Positions 7,689 to 16,916 of a stretch of 64,000 nt of DNA are shown one piece after another. The stretch spans positions 12,638-76,637 of the forward strand of contig CAYPTB010000049.1 in NCBI GenBank assembly GCA_964413535.1, read 5' to 3'. The notes below the pieces were generated by a model. The model was not told the DNA's origin and did no database searches. It was given only the letters and a program-made list of their open reading frames with translations. This DNA comes from CAYPTB01 sp964413535. Lineage in GTDB: Bacteria > Planctomycetota > UBA1135 > GCA-002686595. A program made the position numbers and the translations under genes. Within the stretch, counting starts at the first letter, position 1. Every line of letters starts with the position of its first letter.

Positions 7689-9385
7689 GGGAAGATGTCG
7701 AGGACTTCGCCGTTCTTGTGGCGGTCCTGCAGCTCGCGCCAGAAGTCGGCGGTGACGACGGCGCCGTGCGCGGTGAGGAAGAAGCGCAGTTGGAGGTCGG
7801 AGAGGCCGAGGAAGCGCGTGAACTCCTCGGGGAAGACGTCGTTCTCGGCCACATAGAACCACGGCTCGGCCGACATCTCCTCGTCGATGCTGCGCGCGGC
7901 GGGCAGGTCGCGGAACTGGCAGTCGGTGACGAGGCACAGCTCGTCGTAGTCGTAGAAGATCACGCGGCCGTGGCGCGTGACGCCGAAGTTCTTGAGCAAG
8001 AGGTCGCCCGGGAAGATGTTCGACGCCGCGAGGTCGCGTATCGCCTGGCCGTAGTCGAGCAGCGCGTGCACGGTGTCGACCTCGGGGGCCTCGCGCAGGA
8101 ACAGGTCGAGCGGCTTGACGCGCCGTTCGATGTACAGGTGGTGGATGGCGACCTCGCTACCCTCGATCGTCACGCTCTGCGCGGCCTTCGTTTCGAGCTC
8201 GGCGAGCAGGTCCGGCTCGAAGCGGTCGCGGTGGAAGGTCAGGTGCTCGAACTCCTGCGCCTCGACCAAGCGGCCCGCGCGATCGTGCTGGAAGACGAGC
8301 TGGTAGCGCCGAATCACGTCGGCGCGCGTCGTGGTCTTCGGGTACGCGAACTCGTCGCGGATGATCTTGAACACGTACTCGTGCGAAGGCATGGCGAAGA
8401 CGATCATCACCATGCCGCGCGCGCCCGGGGAGAAGGCGAAGCGCTCGGTCGTGCGCTCGAGGTGCGCGAGTAGGCTGCGGTACATCTCCGTCTTGCCGTG
8501 CTTGTCGTAGCCGAGCGACATGTAGAGCTCGGCGATCGGCTTCTTCGGTATCAGCGTGTGCAGGAACCGCACGACCTCGCTCGGGCGCAGCATCTCGACG
8601 TGGAAGTAGGAGCGCGTGTAGCTGAAGACGACGCTCACCTCGCTCTCCGTCGAGAGCACGGCGTCGATCTCGAGACCCTCGTCGGAGTTGAGCAGCACGA
8701 TGACGATCGGAACCGTCCTTCCGCCGCCGCGGACTCGTCCCACGAGGTAGGCGCCGGATCCGCGGAAGAAGACCGAGTCGACGAAATCCATCGTCTCGAT
8801 GGGCGCGCCGTCGCCATCGCTCGCGTAGATCCAGTTCGCCTCGATGCGCTGCGCGGCGCGCTCGGAATCACCGGCGAGGTCGCGATAAGGCACGGAGAAG
8901 GCTTGCGCCGCCAGGACGTCGGCAACGAGCGCCGCGGTCGAGGTCCGGCGCGCGAAGGTGTGGTGGACGCGAATGTCGCTCGGCGGACGAGCGCGGCGGA
9001 AGTCTTGGTCGACGAACTCGACCTCGGGATCGACGCCGACCGTGTCGAGGATGCGGCGCGTCACCGAGTTGAAGAACGTCTCGGCGAGCTCGACGTCGGC
9101 GAACGCGAAGATGGCCTCGGAGTAGAGCGACTTCATCTCGCGCCAGAGCTCCGCCTCCATGACGCGCGGGCCCAGATGCGCCTTCAGGTCGCTCACGGCG
9201 ACCCGCACGCTCAATCGGTAGAGCTTCAGGCGCTCGCGCGCGTCGCGTTGGCCCTCCAGCCACTCGCGCCGCTCGAAGCGCCGCCACGCTCGGCGAGTGG
9301 CCTTGCGGAAGCGCAGCCGATAGCGCGCGAAGGCGAGCAGGATCGCCTTCGAACCTTCCTCGGCCAGAGGATCGGCGCGACTCAT
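7640..9385 (-). CDS. aceK: Isocitrate dehydrogenase kinase/phosphatase
   Basis: 581 residues, close to the 578 of the E. coli enzyme. AceK phosphorylates and dephosphorylates isocitrate dehydrogenase, and so sets the split of isocitrate between the TCA cycle and the glyoxylate bypass. Recognisable blocks are 'SPGARGMVMIVFAMPSHEYV', 'FKIIRDEFAYPKTTTRADVI', 'HLYIERRVKPLDLFL', 'NIFPGDLLLKNFGVTRHGRV' with the catalytic-loop Asp/Asn, and 'FYDYDELC'. The gene lies ten bases downstream of its substrate gene icd on the same strand, consistent with an icd-aceK operon. No isocitrate lyase or malate synthase gene is in the window. AceK is best known from Proteobacteria, which makes its presence in this context noteworthy. 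Its 3' end overlaps a small membrane-protein gene. Confidence 0.95.
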   Translation of the reverse strand: MSRADPLAEEGSKAILLAFARYRLRFRKATRRAWRRFERREWLEGQRDARERLKLYRLSVRVAVSDLKAHLGPRVMEAELWREMKSLYSEAIFAFADVELAETFFNSVTRRILDTVGVDPEVEFVDQDFRRARPPSDIRVHHTFARRTSTAALVADVLAAQAFSVPYRDLAGDSERAAQRIEANWIYASDGDGAPIETMDFVDSVFFRGSGAYLVGRVRGGGRTVPIVIVLLNSDEGLEIDAVLSTESEVSVVFSYTRSYFHVEMLRPSEVVRFLHTLIPKKPIAELYMSLGYDKHGKTEMYRSLLAHLERTTERFAFSPGARGMVMIVFAMPSHEYVFKIIRDEFAYPKTTTRADVIRRYQLVFQHDRAGRLVEAQEFEHLTFHRDRFEPDLLAELETKAAQSVTIEGSEVAIHHLYIERRVKPLDLFLREAPEVDTVHALLDYGQAIRDLAASNIFPGDLLLKNFGVTRHGRVIFYDYDELCLVTDCQFRDLPAARSIDEEMSAEPWFYVAENDVFPEEFTRFLGLSDLQLRFFLTAHGAVVTADFWRELQDRHKNGEVLDIFPYPPSKRLPRAKTRST

Positions 9386-9395
9386 CGCGCCGCCG

Positions 9396-10754
<1,359 letters not shown>

Positions 10755-11003
10755 GCTATCCGCTCGGCTCGGGCTTCGCCCGCTACTCGATGATCGCAGC
10801 CGATCGTGTGGGGAAGCAGGGTCGAGCCGTAGTCGGGTTCGGACCCTGGCCGCTCGCGACGAAGACGCCTTGATGGGCTCGCGCCGACGAGGCGGAAGGC
10901 GAGGTTCGAGGCGGACGCACCTGCACCGGTTCGCCGTGAGCTCGCACGAGCGATCGAGGACGGTCCGAGCTTCGCGGCTCCAGCACGACGTCCGTCCCCG
11001 ACC

Positions 11004-11435
11004 CTATCCGCAGCAGCTCCCCGATCCAGGTGAATGGCGCGGCGCAGGATCGCTCTCGATCTCTACTTCCTCGCCGCAGATCTCCGCGTGGAAACGCGCG
11101 AGCTCGGCGTCGTCGAACGCGTCCCAGCCCTTGCATGTCTGGAACCGTCCCTCGCCCATCTGCACGTCGCAGGCGAGCGGTTTCCCCGTCGCCGTCTGCC
11201 GCGCGACCTGCCAGCGGTCGGCGAGGTCCTCCATCCTCTCGCGCGTGAGCCGGCGGCGCGAGCGGGTGATCTGCGGGTACTGCGCTTTCAGCTCGTAGAG
11301 CTTCCACTGCGCGAAGCCGTGGCAGAAGAGCCCTTTCTCCTTGGCGACGTGGCAGATCGAGTGCTCGTCGCCTGCGGTCTCGAGCAGCTTCTTGCGCAGG
11401 TCGTCGATGACTTCGTCTCGGGTCATGGTCTTCAT
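11004..11435 (-). CDS. Hypothetical protein, 143 aa, coupled to hemerythrin-like gene
   Basis: The ATG at 11435 overlaps the TGA of the hemerythrin-like gene (ATGA), which fixes the start and implies coupled translation. The protein begins 'MKTMTRDEVIDDLRKKLL' and contains Cys/His positions in 'SICHVAKEKGLFCHGF', 'PLACDVQMGEGRFQTCKGW' and a CCG end. These could bind a metal or form disulfides. No signal peptide or membrane span is present. I do not recognise the family. The tight link to a protein with a diiron-type fold suggests a role in oxygen, nitric oxide or redox stress, which is inference only. Confidence 0.7.
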   Translation of the reverse strand: MKTMTRDEVIDDLRKKLLETAGDEHSICHVAKEKGLFCHGFAQWKLYELKAQYPQITRSRRRLTRERMEDLADRWQVARQTATGKPLACDVQMGEGRFQTCKGWDAFDDAELARFHAEICGEEVEIESDPAPRHSPGSGSCCG

Positions 11436-12124
11436 GGTGTCTGCGGCGGAGCGATCGGGCTCCGTCCGCCGTGTACCACTGTCCCGCGGCCGCCCCGAAC
11501 GAGCCGTGGGCCACATTGCGTAGCCGAGGCGCGCCTTCCGCGTAGCTCCGCAGCGCTCCTCGCCGGCGCGTCGAGGATCGAGCCCAGCTCGCGCGCGATG
11601 CGCGCGAGACGCGCCATGTGCAGCGCGGCGGGCCGCTGGAGGGTGCGTGCTTCGACCGCGGCGAAGCCCGCCAGCACCGAGCGCTGCTCGGCCGGCGTCA
11701 AGAGTTCCTGGACCAAGGGCACGAGCAGCTCATCCTCGCTCGTGGCATGGGCGCTCTGCAGCTCCGCGTACGCGTTCGCGCGCGCGACGAACGCGTCCAG
11801 CGCCAGAGGTTCGCCGTAGGCGGCTCCCTCGAGTTCCGCGCGCAGTCCCCCGAGCAGGGATCGCTCTTGCTCGTGGTCGCCAAGGAGCTCGCCGACCCGT
11901 TCGTTCGCGATTCCCGTGGCGAGCAGTGCGGGGAACAGGCAGCGCTCCTCCTTCTCTTGGTGGGTTCCGTCCGCGAAGTCCTCGAAGAACTCCACGAGCT
12001 CGACCGCAGCTCTGGCTTCGAGCTCCCCCGTCTCGCTCGCGCGGCGGGCAACCTCCATCAAGCAGGCAGCGGCCTGCCGGATCGCGGCGTGCTCCTCGCC
12101 CAGGATCTTCGTCAGCTCGAGCAT
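11432..12124 (-). CDS. Hemerythrin-like HHE-domain protein
   Basis: About 230 residues from the ATG at 12124 (AGGGGT lies a few bases upstream). The HHE pattern of a four-helix diiron protein is clear: His in 'ILGEEHAAIRQ', His and Glu in 'GTHQEKEERCLFPAL', His in 'LLGDHEQERSLLGGL', and His and Glu in 'QSAHATSEDELLVPLV'. Such proteins bind O2 or NO, or repair iron-sulfur centres under nitrosative stress (RIC-like proteins). A basic tail of about 60 residues after the HHE bundle has no recognised fold. It is the first gene of a two-gene unit; the downstream start overlaps its stop. Confidence 0.85.
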   Translation of the reverse strand: MLELTKILGEEHAAIRQAAACLMEVARRASETGELEARAAVELVEFFEDFADGTHQEKEERCLFPALLATGIANERVGELLGDHEQERSLLGGLRAELEGAAYGEPLALDAFVARANAYAELQSAHATSEDELLVPLVQELLTPAEQRSVLAGFAAVEARTLQRPAALHMARLARIARELGSILDAPARSAAELRGRRASATQCGPRLVRGGRGTVVHGGRSPIAPPQTP

Positions 12125-12324
12125 GATGACCCCTAGCGCGGTGTGCGCTGCCCCCGTCATCGGCACGCGGAGGCCGCTCATGCATGCGCTCTTCTCGGTA
12201 GGGGGACCTGCGCACGAGCCCACCGGTTCCGCCCAGCCGCGCGAGCGGGTCCAGAGCGCCGCGACCGCTTCGCGCCCGACTCACGCATGAGCGCCGCTCG
12301 CGGCTACCTCCGGTTCCTGCTCGC

Positions 12325-12531
12325 CTACGGAGTCTCGGGGGGTGGTGCCGCGGCCGAGCCGTTCGTGCCTTCGCGTGACGTGAGCCTGGCGCGCAACTCT
12401 TCGAGCTCGCGCTCATGCGCCTCGAGTTCGCGCGAGTGCTGTTCTGGGACCTTCTGGAGCTCGTTGAGCAGCATTGAGCTCAGCAGGTGGTACTTGACGG
12501 TGAAGGGCAGACCTTCGTCGTCATGGACCAC
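12325..12531 (-). pseudogene. Relic of the C-terminal tail of an S74-type intramolecular chaperone protein
   Basis: A 68-codon open frame reads 'GLPFTVKYHLLSSMLLNELQ' followed by a charged heptad coiled coil ('ELEAHERELEELRARL'). This matches the usual end of Peptidase_S74 chaperone domains found on tail fibres and collagen-like surface proteins (VRY-x-x-L-x-x-x-LLNE then coiled coil). The preceding conserved part is missing; in another frame just upstream (about 12532-12560) 'VEEVA' resembles the 'AEEVA' motif of the family, consistent with a frameshift and deletion. I read it as the last piece of a decayed surface-protein gene. It could still be expressed as a short coiled-coil protein. Confidence 0.5.
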
Positions 12532-12716
12532 CGGCGACCTCTTCGACTCCGTCCATCGTCAATACGGTCTCAGGCTCGGCCGCAACGCGCAGCGGTCATT
12601 CGCTGAAGCCGAGGAGCTCCTTGTGGGTAGACGTGCGTAGGCGCGACGCGATTCTCAGGCGGTACCGGACAGCGGGCGGACGTTGCAGGCAAGTACCGGA
12701 GCGAATCAGCGAACGC

Positions 12717-13133
12717 TCAGCCGTCCCCCGACGGGCCCGATTCGAGCTCGAGGTCGAGCGACACCGAGTTGATGCAATAGCGCAAGGCCGTCGGCGGCGG
12801 GCCGTCCTCGAAGAGGTGTCCGAGGTGCGCGTCGCAGCGGCGGCAGCGGACCTCCACGCGGCGCATGCGGTGGCTCGCGTCCTCGAGCTCGATCAGGTTC
12901 GCGCCGTCGAGCGGCTCGAAGAAACTCGGCCACCCGCAGCCCGAATCGAACTTCGCGTTCGAGCGAAAGAGCGGCAACCCGCAGCACACGCAGCGATAGG
13001 TCCCCGCGCGCTTCTCGTTCGTGTACGCCCCCGTGAACGGCCGCTCCGTCCCGCCCGTCCGCGTCACGCGGTACTGCTCGGGCGTGAGCTCGGCCCGCCA
13101 CTCCGCCTCGGACTTCGCAACGCGCTCTTCCAT
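12717..13133 (-). CDS. msrB: Peptide-methionine (R)-S-oxide reductase
   Basis: 138 residues from the ATG at 13133. MsrB reduces methionine-R-sulfoxide in proteins. Family signatures are 'TERPFTGAYTNEKRAGTYRC', the zinc Cys pairs CVCC and CRRC, 'KFDSGCGWPSFFEPL', 'DAHLGHLFEDGP' and the catalytic Cys in 'LRYCINSVSLDL'. Length matches a stand-alone cytoplasmic MsrB. An in-frame upstream extension of 21 codons exists, but the ATG chosen starts at the usual place, before 'EWRAELTPEQYRVTR'. It is not obviously in an operon. It fits the oxidative-stress flavour of the neighbouring hemerythrin-like gene. Confidence 0.95.
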   Translation of the reverse strand: MEERVAKSEAEWRAELTPEQYRVTRTGGTERPFTGAYTNEKRAGTYRCVCCGLPLFRSNAKFDSGCGWPSFFEPLDGANLIELEDASHRMRRVEVRCRRCDAHLGHLFEDGPPPTALRYCINSVSLDLELESGPSGDG

Positions 13134-13215
13134 GATCGACCAGTCTAGCGAAGCCCACGCCGGACCCGTGCTCGTGACCGAGATCCGCCGAGCCAAACTC
13201 TCGGACGCGGTTCGC

Positions 13216-14910
13216 CTACTCGAACACGGGGCCCGCGATCACGAACGTGCGGCCGGTGCGCGGGCCGAGCGCTGGGCTCCAGCCGGAGGTCAGGAGGAAG
13301 TCGATTCCGCCGTCGCCGTCGACATCGCCGAGCCCCATCGCGTCGAAGCCGAAGGTGTCGCCGGACTGGCGGCAGGTGTAGGCCGCGAGCAGCGAGCCGT
13401 CCGCTCCGGAGAGCAAGTAGCACTTGCCTGCCGAGGGCGCGCCCTCGGCGTTCTGCCACGCACCGACGATGAAGTCGGCTCGGCCGTCCTCGTTCACGTC
13501 GCCCGCGACGGACGGTGACGTGCCGAAGCCTTCGCCCGCGCGCGTGCCGGTCAGGACCAGGATGCGCTCGCCGGTCTTGCCCGAGTGCACGAACACGCGG
13601 CCCGTGGCGGGACCGAGCGCCCCGTTGTTGAAGTCGGAGGCGTAGGCGTCGGGGAACCCGTCGAGGTCGACGTCGCCGGGCACGGCGACGAACTGGCCGA
13701 GGTTGGCGGACGTCGCGTCGGGATCGATCGTGAAGGCGAGCTCCGCACCCGCGTCATTCGGGCGGTACACGTACGCGCGGCCGACGCGGCGCGCGCCGGC
13801 GGTCTGCGCGCCCACGACGAGCAATCGTTCGGGTCCGTCACCGTCGCTCGCGATGCTCGCGCCGAAGGAATCCCCCTCGGCCTCGCCGGACAGCGCGAAG
13901 AGCTGCGATCCGTCGGCGCCCGAGAAGGCGTACACGCTTCCCCTGCCCGGCGCGTTGCCGATCGGCGCCGAGCCGACCGCGACGTCGGCACGGCCGTCGC
14001 CGTCGAGGTCGCCGAGGCCGCACACGCCGGCGCCGAAGCCGTCGTTCGACGCGCCGGAGCGGAGCTCGCGCAAGAGATGCCCGTCCTTTCCCGACAGGAC
14101 GAGCGCGCGCCCGCGCGCGTTCCCCGGCGCTCCGGCGATCACGTCGCCGACTCCGTCCCCGTCGACGTCGCCCGCCGCCGCGACGCTCCATCCGAGGGCG
14201 TCGCCGGCTTTGCCGTCCGCGCGGAAGAGCAGCACGCCGCTCTGCGAGGAGTGCACGTAGACCGCGCCGGCTCCGGGCTCGTTCGGCGCGGAGTGCGTGG
14301 GCGCCGTCGTGGCGAAGTCGATCACGCCGTCGCCGTCGAGGTCGCCGAGCGGACGCGCGACCCAGCCGAACTGGTCGCCCGGCGCTTCGCCGACGAGCGT
14401 GTGCAGGATGCGCGGCCGTTCGGCGAAGAGCTCGTCCCCCGCGAGCACCGGGGGAAAGCGACTCTGGAAGCGCGCGTCGGAGCGCACGGCGGCGAAGTCG
14501 GGGTCGTTGCGCGCGTTCTCGATTCCGGCGAAGCCGGCCGCGCGCGCCTTGTCGAGCCAGGCGAAGGCCTCGTCCGCGCGGCCGAGCAGCGCGCACGCAC
14601 ACGCGGCGTTGTAGGCGCCGTTGCCGGCCGTTTGGGGGAAGCCAGCGGCCTTCTCGTGGGCGGGGAGCGCCTCCGCGATCCGACCGCTGCTGTGCAGCGC
14701 AAAGCCGTACAGTTGCCACGCGAGCGCGTTCGAGGGCTCGCGCTCGCACACGAGTGCGAGCACGCCCGCGGCGCCGGCGAGGTCACCCGCGGTCAAGAGC
14801 TCTCGTCCGCGCTGCAGCGTGGCCGCGTCGTCGACGATGGAAACGGACAGGAAGAAAGCGATCGAAGCGGCGGCGAGGTTCACGTCGGCGATTCCTTTCC
14901 GGGCGCGCAT
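13216..14910 (-). CDS. Secreted FG-GAP (integrin-alpha-like) propeller protein with N-terminal TPR segment
   Basis: Up to 564 residues. An alternative GTG start at 14883 with AAGGAA upstream gives a cleaner signal peptide ('NLAAASIAFFLSVSIV'). Residues about 30-150 form TPR-like helices ('NALAWQLYGFALHSSGRIAE'). From about 170 on, six to seven FG-GAP repeats carry calcium-loop motifs DLDGDG, DVDGDG and DVNEDGR alternating with FG-type strands ('DQFGWVARPLGDLDGDG'). The fold is a seven-bladed beta-propeller, normally extracellular. Such proteins are numerous in Planctomycetota, and most have no assigned function. The call on fold is firm, on role open. Confidence 0.85.
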   Translation of the reverse strand: MRARKGIADVNLAAASIAFFLSVSIVDDAATLQRGRELLTAGDLAGAAGVLALVCEREPSNALAWQLYGFALHSSGRIAEALPAHEKAAGFPQTAGNGAYNAACACALLGRADEAFAWLDKARAAGFAGIENARNDPDFAAVRSDARFQSRFPPVLAGDELFAERPRILHTLVGEAPGDQFGWVARPLGDLDGDGVIDFATTAPTHSAPNEPGAGAVYVHSSQSGVLLFRADGKAGDALGWSVAAAGDVDGDGVGDVIAGAPGNARGRALVLSGKDGHLLRELRSGASNDGFGAGVCGLGDLDGDGRADVAVGSAPIGNAPGRGSVYAFSGADGSQLFALSGEAEGDSFGASIASDGDGPERLLVVGAQTAGARRVGRAYVYRPNDAGAELAFTIDPDATSANLGQFVAVPGDVDLDGFPDAYASDFNNGALGPATGRVFVHSGKTGERILVLTGTRAGEGFGTSPSVAGDVNEDGRADFIVGAWQNAEGAPSAGKCYLLSGADGSLLAAYTCRQSGDTFGFDAMGLGDVDGDGGIDFLLTSGWSPALGPRTGRTFVIAGPVFE

Positions 14911-15104
14911 CGCGCGCGTCGACGCTCGGATCTTGCAGCGAAGAGCCTTCCACCGCAGCGTCCGACCGACTTCTTGCGCGTCGCTTACGAGTGCGCCGCC
15001 CGGACGCGCAGGTCATGTGCGCTACCGCACGACCACGCGAAGCGCCTCGGACGACGGAACTTGGCAGCGGTGCATGCGACCTGGGAGCCGGCCGCAATCA
15101 TCAG

Positions 15105-15362
15105 CGTGTGCTTGAGCGCGGTCGGGAGCGGTCCGTGACTTTCCGCGGGGTGAGCTTCTACGTCATCACCGTCGAGGACTTGGTCTTGTTCAAGCTGATC
15201 GCGGGGCGGCACAAGGACGACTCGGACGTCGTCGATCTTCTCGCGCTCAGCGGCTCACTCGACCTCGACTACTTGAAGACTTGGGCTGCTCGACTCGAAG
15301 TCGAGCCGCGCCTGCTTCGGCTGGCCCGCGAGGCCGCCCGCGACGACCTTGCCGGACACTGA
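15105..15362 (+). pseudogene. C-terminal relic of an AbiEii-like nucleotidyltransferase
   Basis: An in-frame stretch of about 85 codons ending at 15362 reads 'VTFRGVSFYVITVEDLVLFK' then 'LIAGRHKDDSDVVDLLA'. This is the usual C-terminal block of nucleotidyltransferase-fold proteins (ED-L-x-x-x-KL-x-[AS]GR-x-x-D-x-x-D-[IV]-x-DL). The catalytic N-terminus with the HG-x-x-R-x-T-x-D-x-D motif is absent upstream. No convincing start or ribosome site is seen. A complete relative lies at 44730-45266. I interpret this as a remnant of a deleted toxin- or defence-type gene. Confidence 0.6.
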
Positions 15363-15456
15363 CTCTTCCTTGGCGAGGGATTCACCTTCCGATTCAGTAA
15401 TCCCCGCTTGCGCACCCCAGCGGCGCTCGGCACCTTTTTCCGCCGTGCCCCGAGCC

Positions 15457-15732
15457 ATGACCGTCACGATCCGCGTTCCTGCGGCGCTGCGCGCCTACTG
15501 TGAGGGCGCTTCGGAGCTCGAGCTCTCGGCTTCGAGCGTACGCGGCGTTCTCGAGCGGCTCGAGGAGCTCCACCCATCGCTGCATTCGAGCGTCTGCGAC
15601 GAGACCGGCGCGGTGCGCCGCCACGTGAACCTGTTCGTGAACGCTTCCCACGTGCGCGAGCGGAAGGGGCTCGACACGGAGCTCTCCCCGGGTGACGTCG
15701 TCACGATCCTGCCCGCAGTTTCAGGAGGTTGA
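15457..15732 (+). CDS. MoaD/ThiS-family ubiquitin-like protein
   Basis: About 91 residues from the ATG at 15457 ('MTVTIRVPAALRAYCEGASE') to a C-terminal Gly-Gly ('DVVTILPAVSGG'), the hallmark of MoaD/ThiS sulfur carriers, whose terminal glycine is adenylated by an E1-like enzyme. Also typical is 'GDVVTILPA' before the tail. No other molybdopterin or thiamine gene is nearby, so the partner is unknown. The stop lies two bases before the ATG of the BNR-propeller gene, whose ribosome site is embedded in this gene's last codons, so the two are co-translated. Function in sulfur transfer or protein tagging is possible but not shown. Confidence 0.85.
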   Translation: MTVTIRVPAALRAYCEGASELELSASSVRGVLERLEELHPSLHSSVCDETGAVRRHVNLFVNASHVRERKGLDTELSPGDVVTILPAVSGG

Positions 15733-15734
15733 AC

Positions 15735-16847
15735 ATGTCGGACCGCGTCGTTCTGTGCATCGGGACCAAGAAGGGTCTGTTCGTCGCCGAGGGACCGAAG
15801 ACGCGGCGCAAGTTCGAGCTGCGCGGACCCTTCGGATCCGGGGTGGGCATCAACGCGGCGTTGATCGACACGCGCGGCTCGCCGCGCATCTACGCCTCGA
15901 GCTGCAACGCCTTCTTCGGCATGAAGATCCTGCGCTCGACGGACCTCGGGAAGAAGTTCAAGGAGACCAAGTCGGCTCCGGCCTTCCCGAAGGAGGACGG
16001 TCGCGCGCTGGCGAACATCTGGTCGCTCGAAGCGGGCGACACGAAGAAGGAGCTGTGGTGCGGCGTCGAGCCCGCGTCGCTCTTCAAGAGCGGCGACGGC
16101 GGCGATTCCTGGGAGATGGTGCCGGGCATCAGCAACCACGCCCACTCGCGGCAGTGGCAGCCGGGGAACGGCGGGTTGTGCATGCACACGATCCTGCGCG
16201 ATGGGAATCGCGTGCACCTCGGGATCTCGACCGGCGGTCACTACCTGAGCGAGGACGGCGGCGCGACCTTCACGGCTTCCAACACGGGAGTCGGCGCCGG
16301 GTTCATGCCCGAGGCCTACCCCGAGTTCGGCCAATGCGTGCACAAGATGGCGAAGCACGCCGACGCGCCCGGCCGGCTCTACATGCAGAACCACGGCGGC
16401 TGGGCCGATTGGGACGGACCCGGCGGGCCACGGCCGGACATCGGCGTGCTGCGCAGCGACGACTACGGCAAGACCTGGCGCTCGATCGCGAAGGGTCTCC
16501 CGTCCGACTTCGGCTTCCCGATCGTCGTGCATCCCGACGACGCCGACACGGTCTACGTGGTCCCGCTCGAGCCGACGACGCGCACCTGTCCGGGCGGGGT
16601 TCCCGCGGTCTGGCGCAGCGAGAACGGCGGCGGTTCGTGGAAGCGGCTCACCCGCGGACTGCCGAAGAAGGAGAGCTTCTTCACCGTATTGCGCGACGCG
16701 CTCGACGTCGACGAGCTCAAGTCACCGGCCCTGTACTTCGGGACCACGACCGGACAGTTGTGGATGGGCCGAGACGGCGGTGAGGAGTGGGAGTGCCTGT
16801 TCGACTCGCTCCCGCCGATCCACTGCGTGAAAGTCGCGGTGGTGTGA
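15735..16847 (+). CDS. BNR/VPS10-like repeat propeller protein (glycosyl-hydrolase-like)
   Basis: 370 residues, started at the ATG 15735 because a perfect AGGAGG lies six bases before it; a TTG at 15729 is the alternative. There is no signal peptide ('MSDRVVLCIGTKKGLFVAEG'). BNR/Asp-box motifs recur: 'RSTDLGKKF', 'KSGDGGDSWE', 'LSEDGGATF', 'RSDDYGKTWRSI', 'RSENGGGSWKRL' and 'MGRDGGEEWECL', giving a six- to seven-bladed propeller like sialidases or sortilin. Sialidase catalytic residues are not evident. The cytosolic-looking start and the overlap with a MoaD-like gene argue against a simple secreted glycosidase. The pairing suggests a common process that remains unknown. Confidence 0.8.
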   Translation: MSDRVVLCIGTKKGLFVAEGPKTRRKFELRGPFGSGVGINAALIDTRGSPRIYASSCNAFFGMKILRSTDLGKKFKETKSAPAFPKEDGRALANIWSLEAGDTKKELWCGVEPASLFKSGDGGDSWEMVPGISNHAHSRQWQPGNGGLCMHTILRDGNRVHLGISTGGHYLSEDGGATFTASNTGVGAGFMPEAYPEFGQCVHKMAKHADAPGRLYMQNHGGWADWDGPGGPRPDIGVLRSDDYGKTWRSIAKGLPSDFGFPIVVHPDDADTVYVVPLEPTTRTCPGGVPAVWRSENGGGSWKRLTRGLPKKESFFTVLRDALDVDELKSPALYFGTTTGQLWMGRDGGEEWECLFDSLPPIHCVKVAVV

Positions 16848-16916
16848 GCGTCATGAGAAAACGCTGGAGCGGGCGCGAACTGCCCACTGCGACCTCTGCG
16901 GCCGCGAACATGGGTC

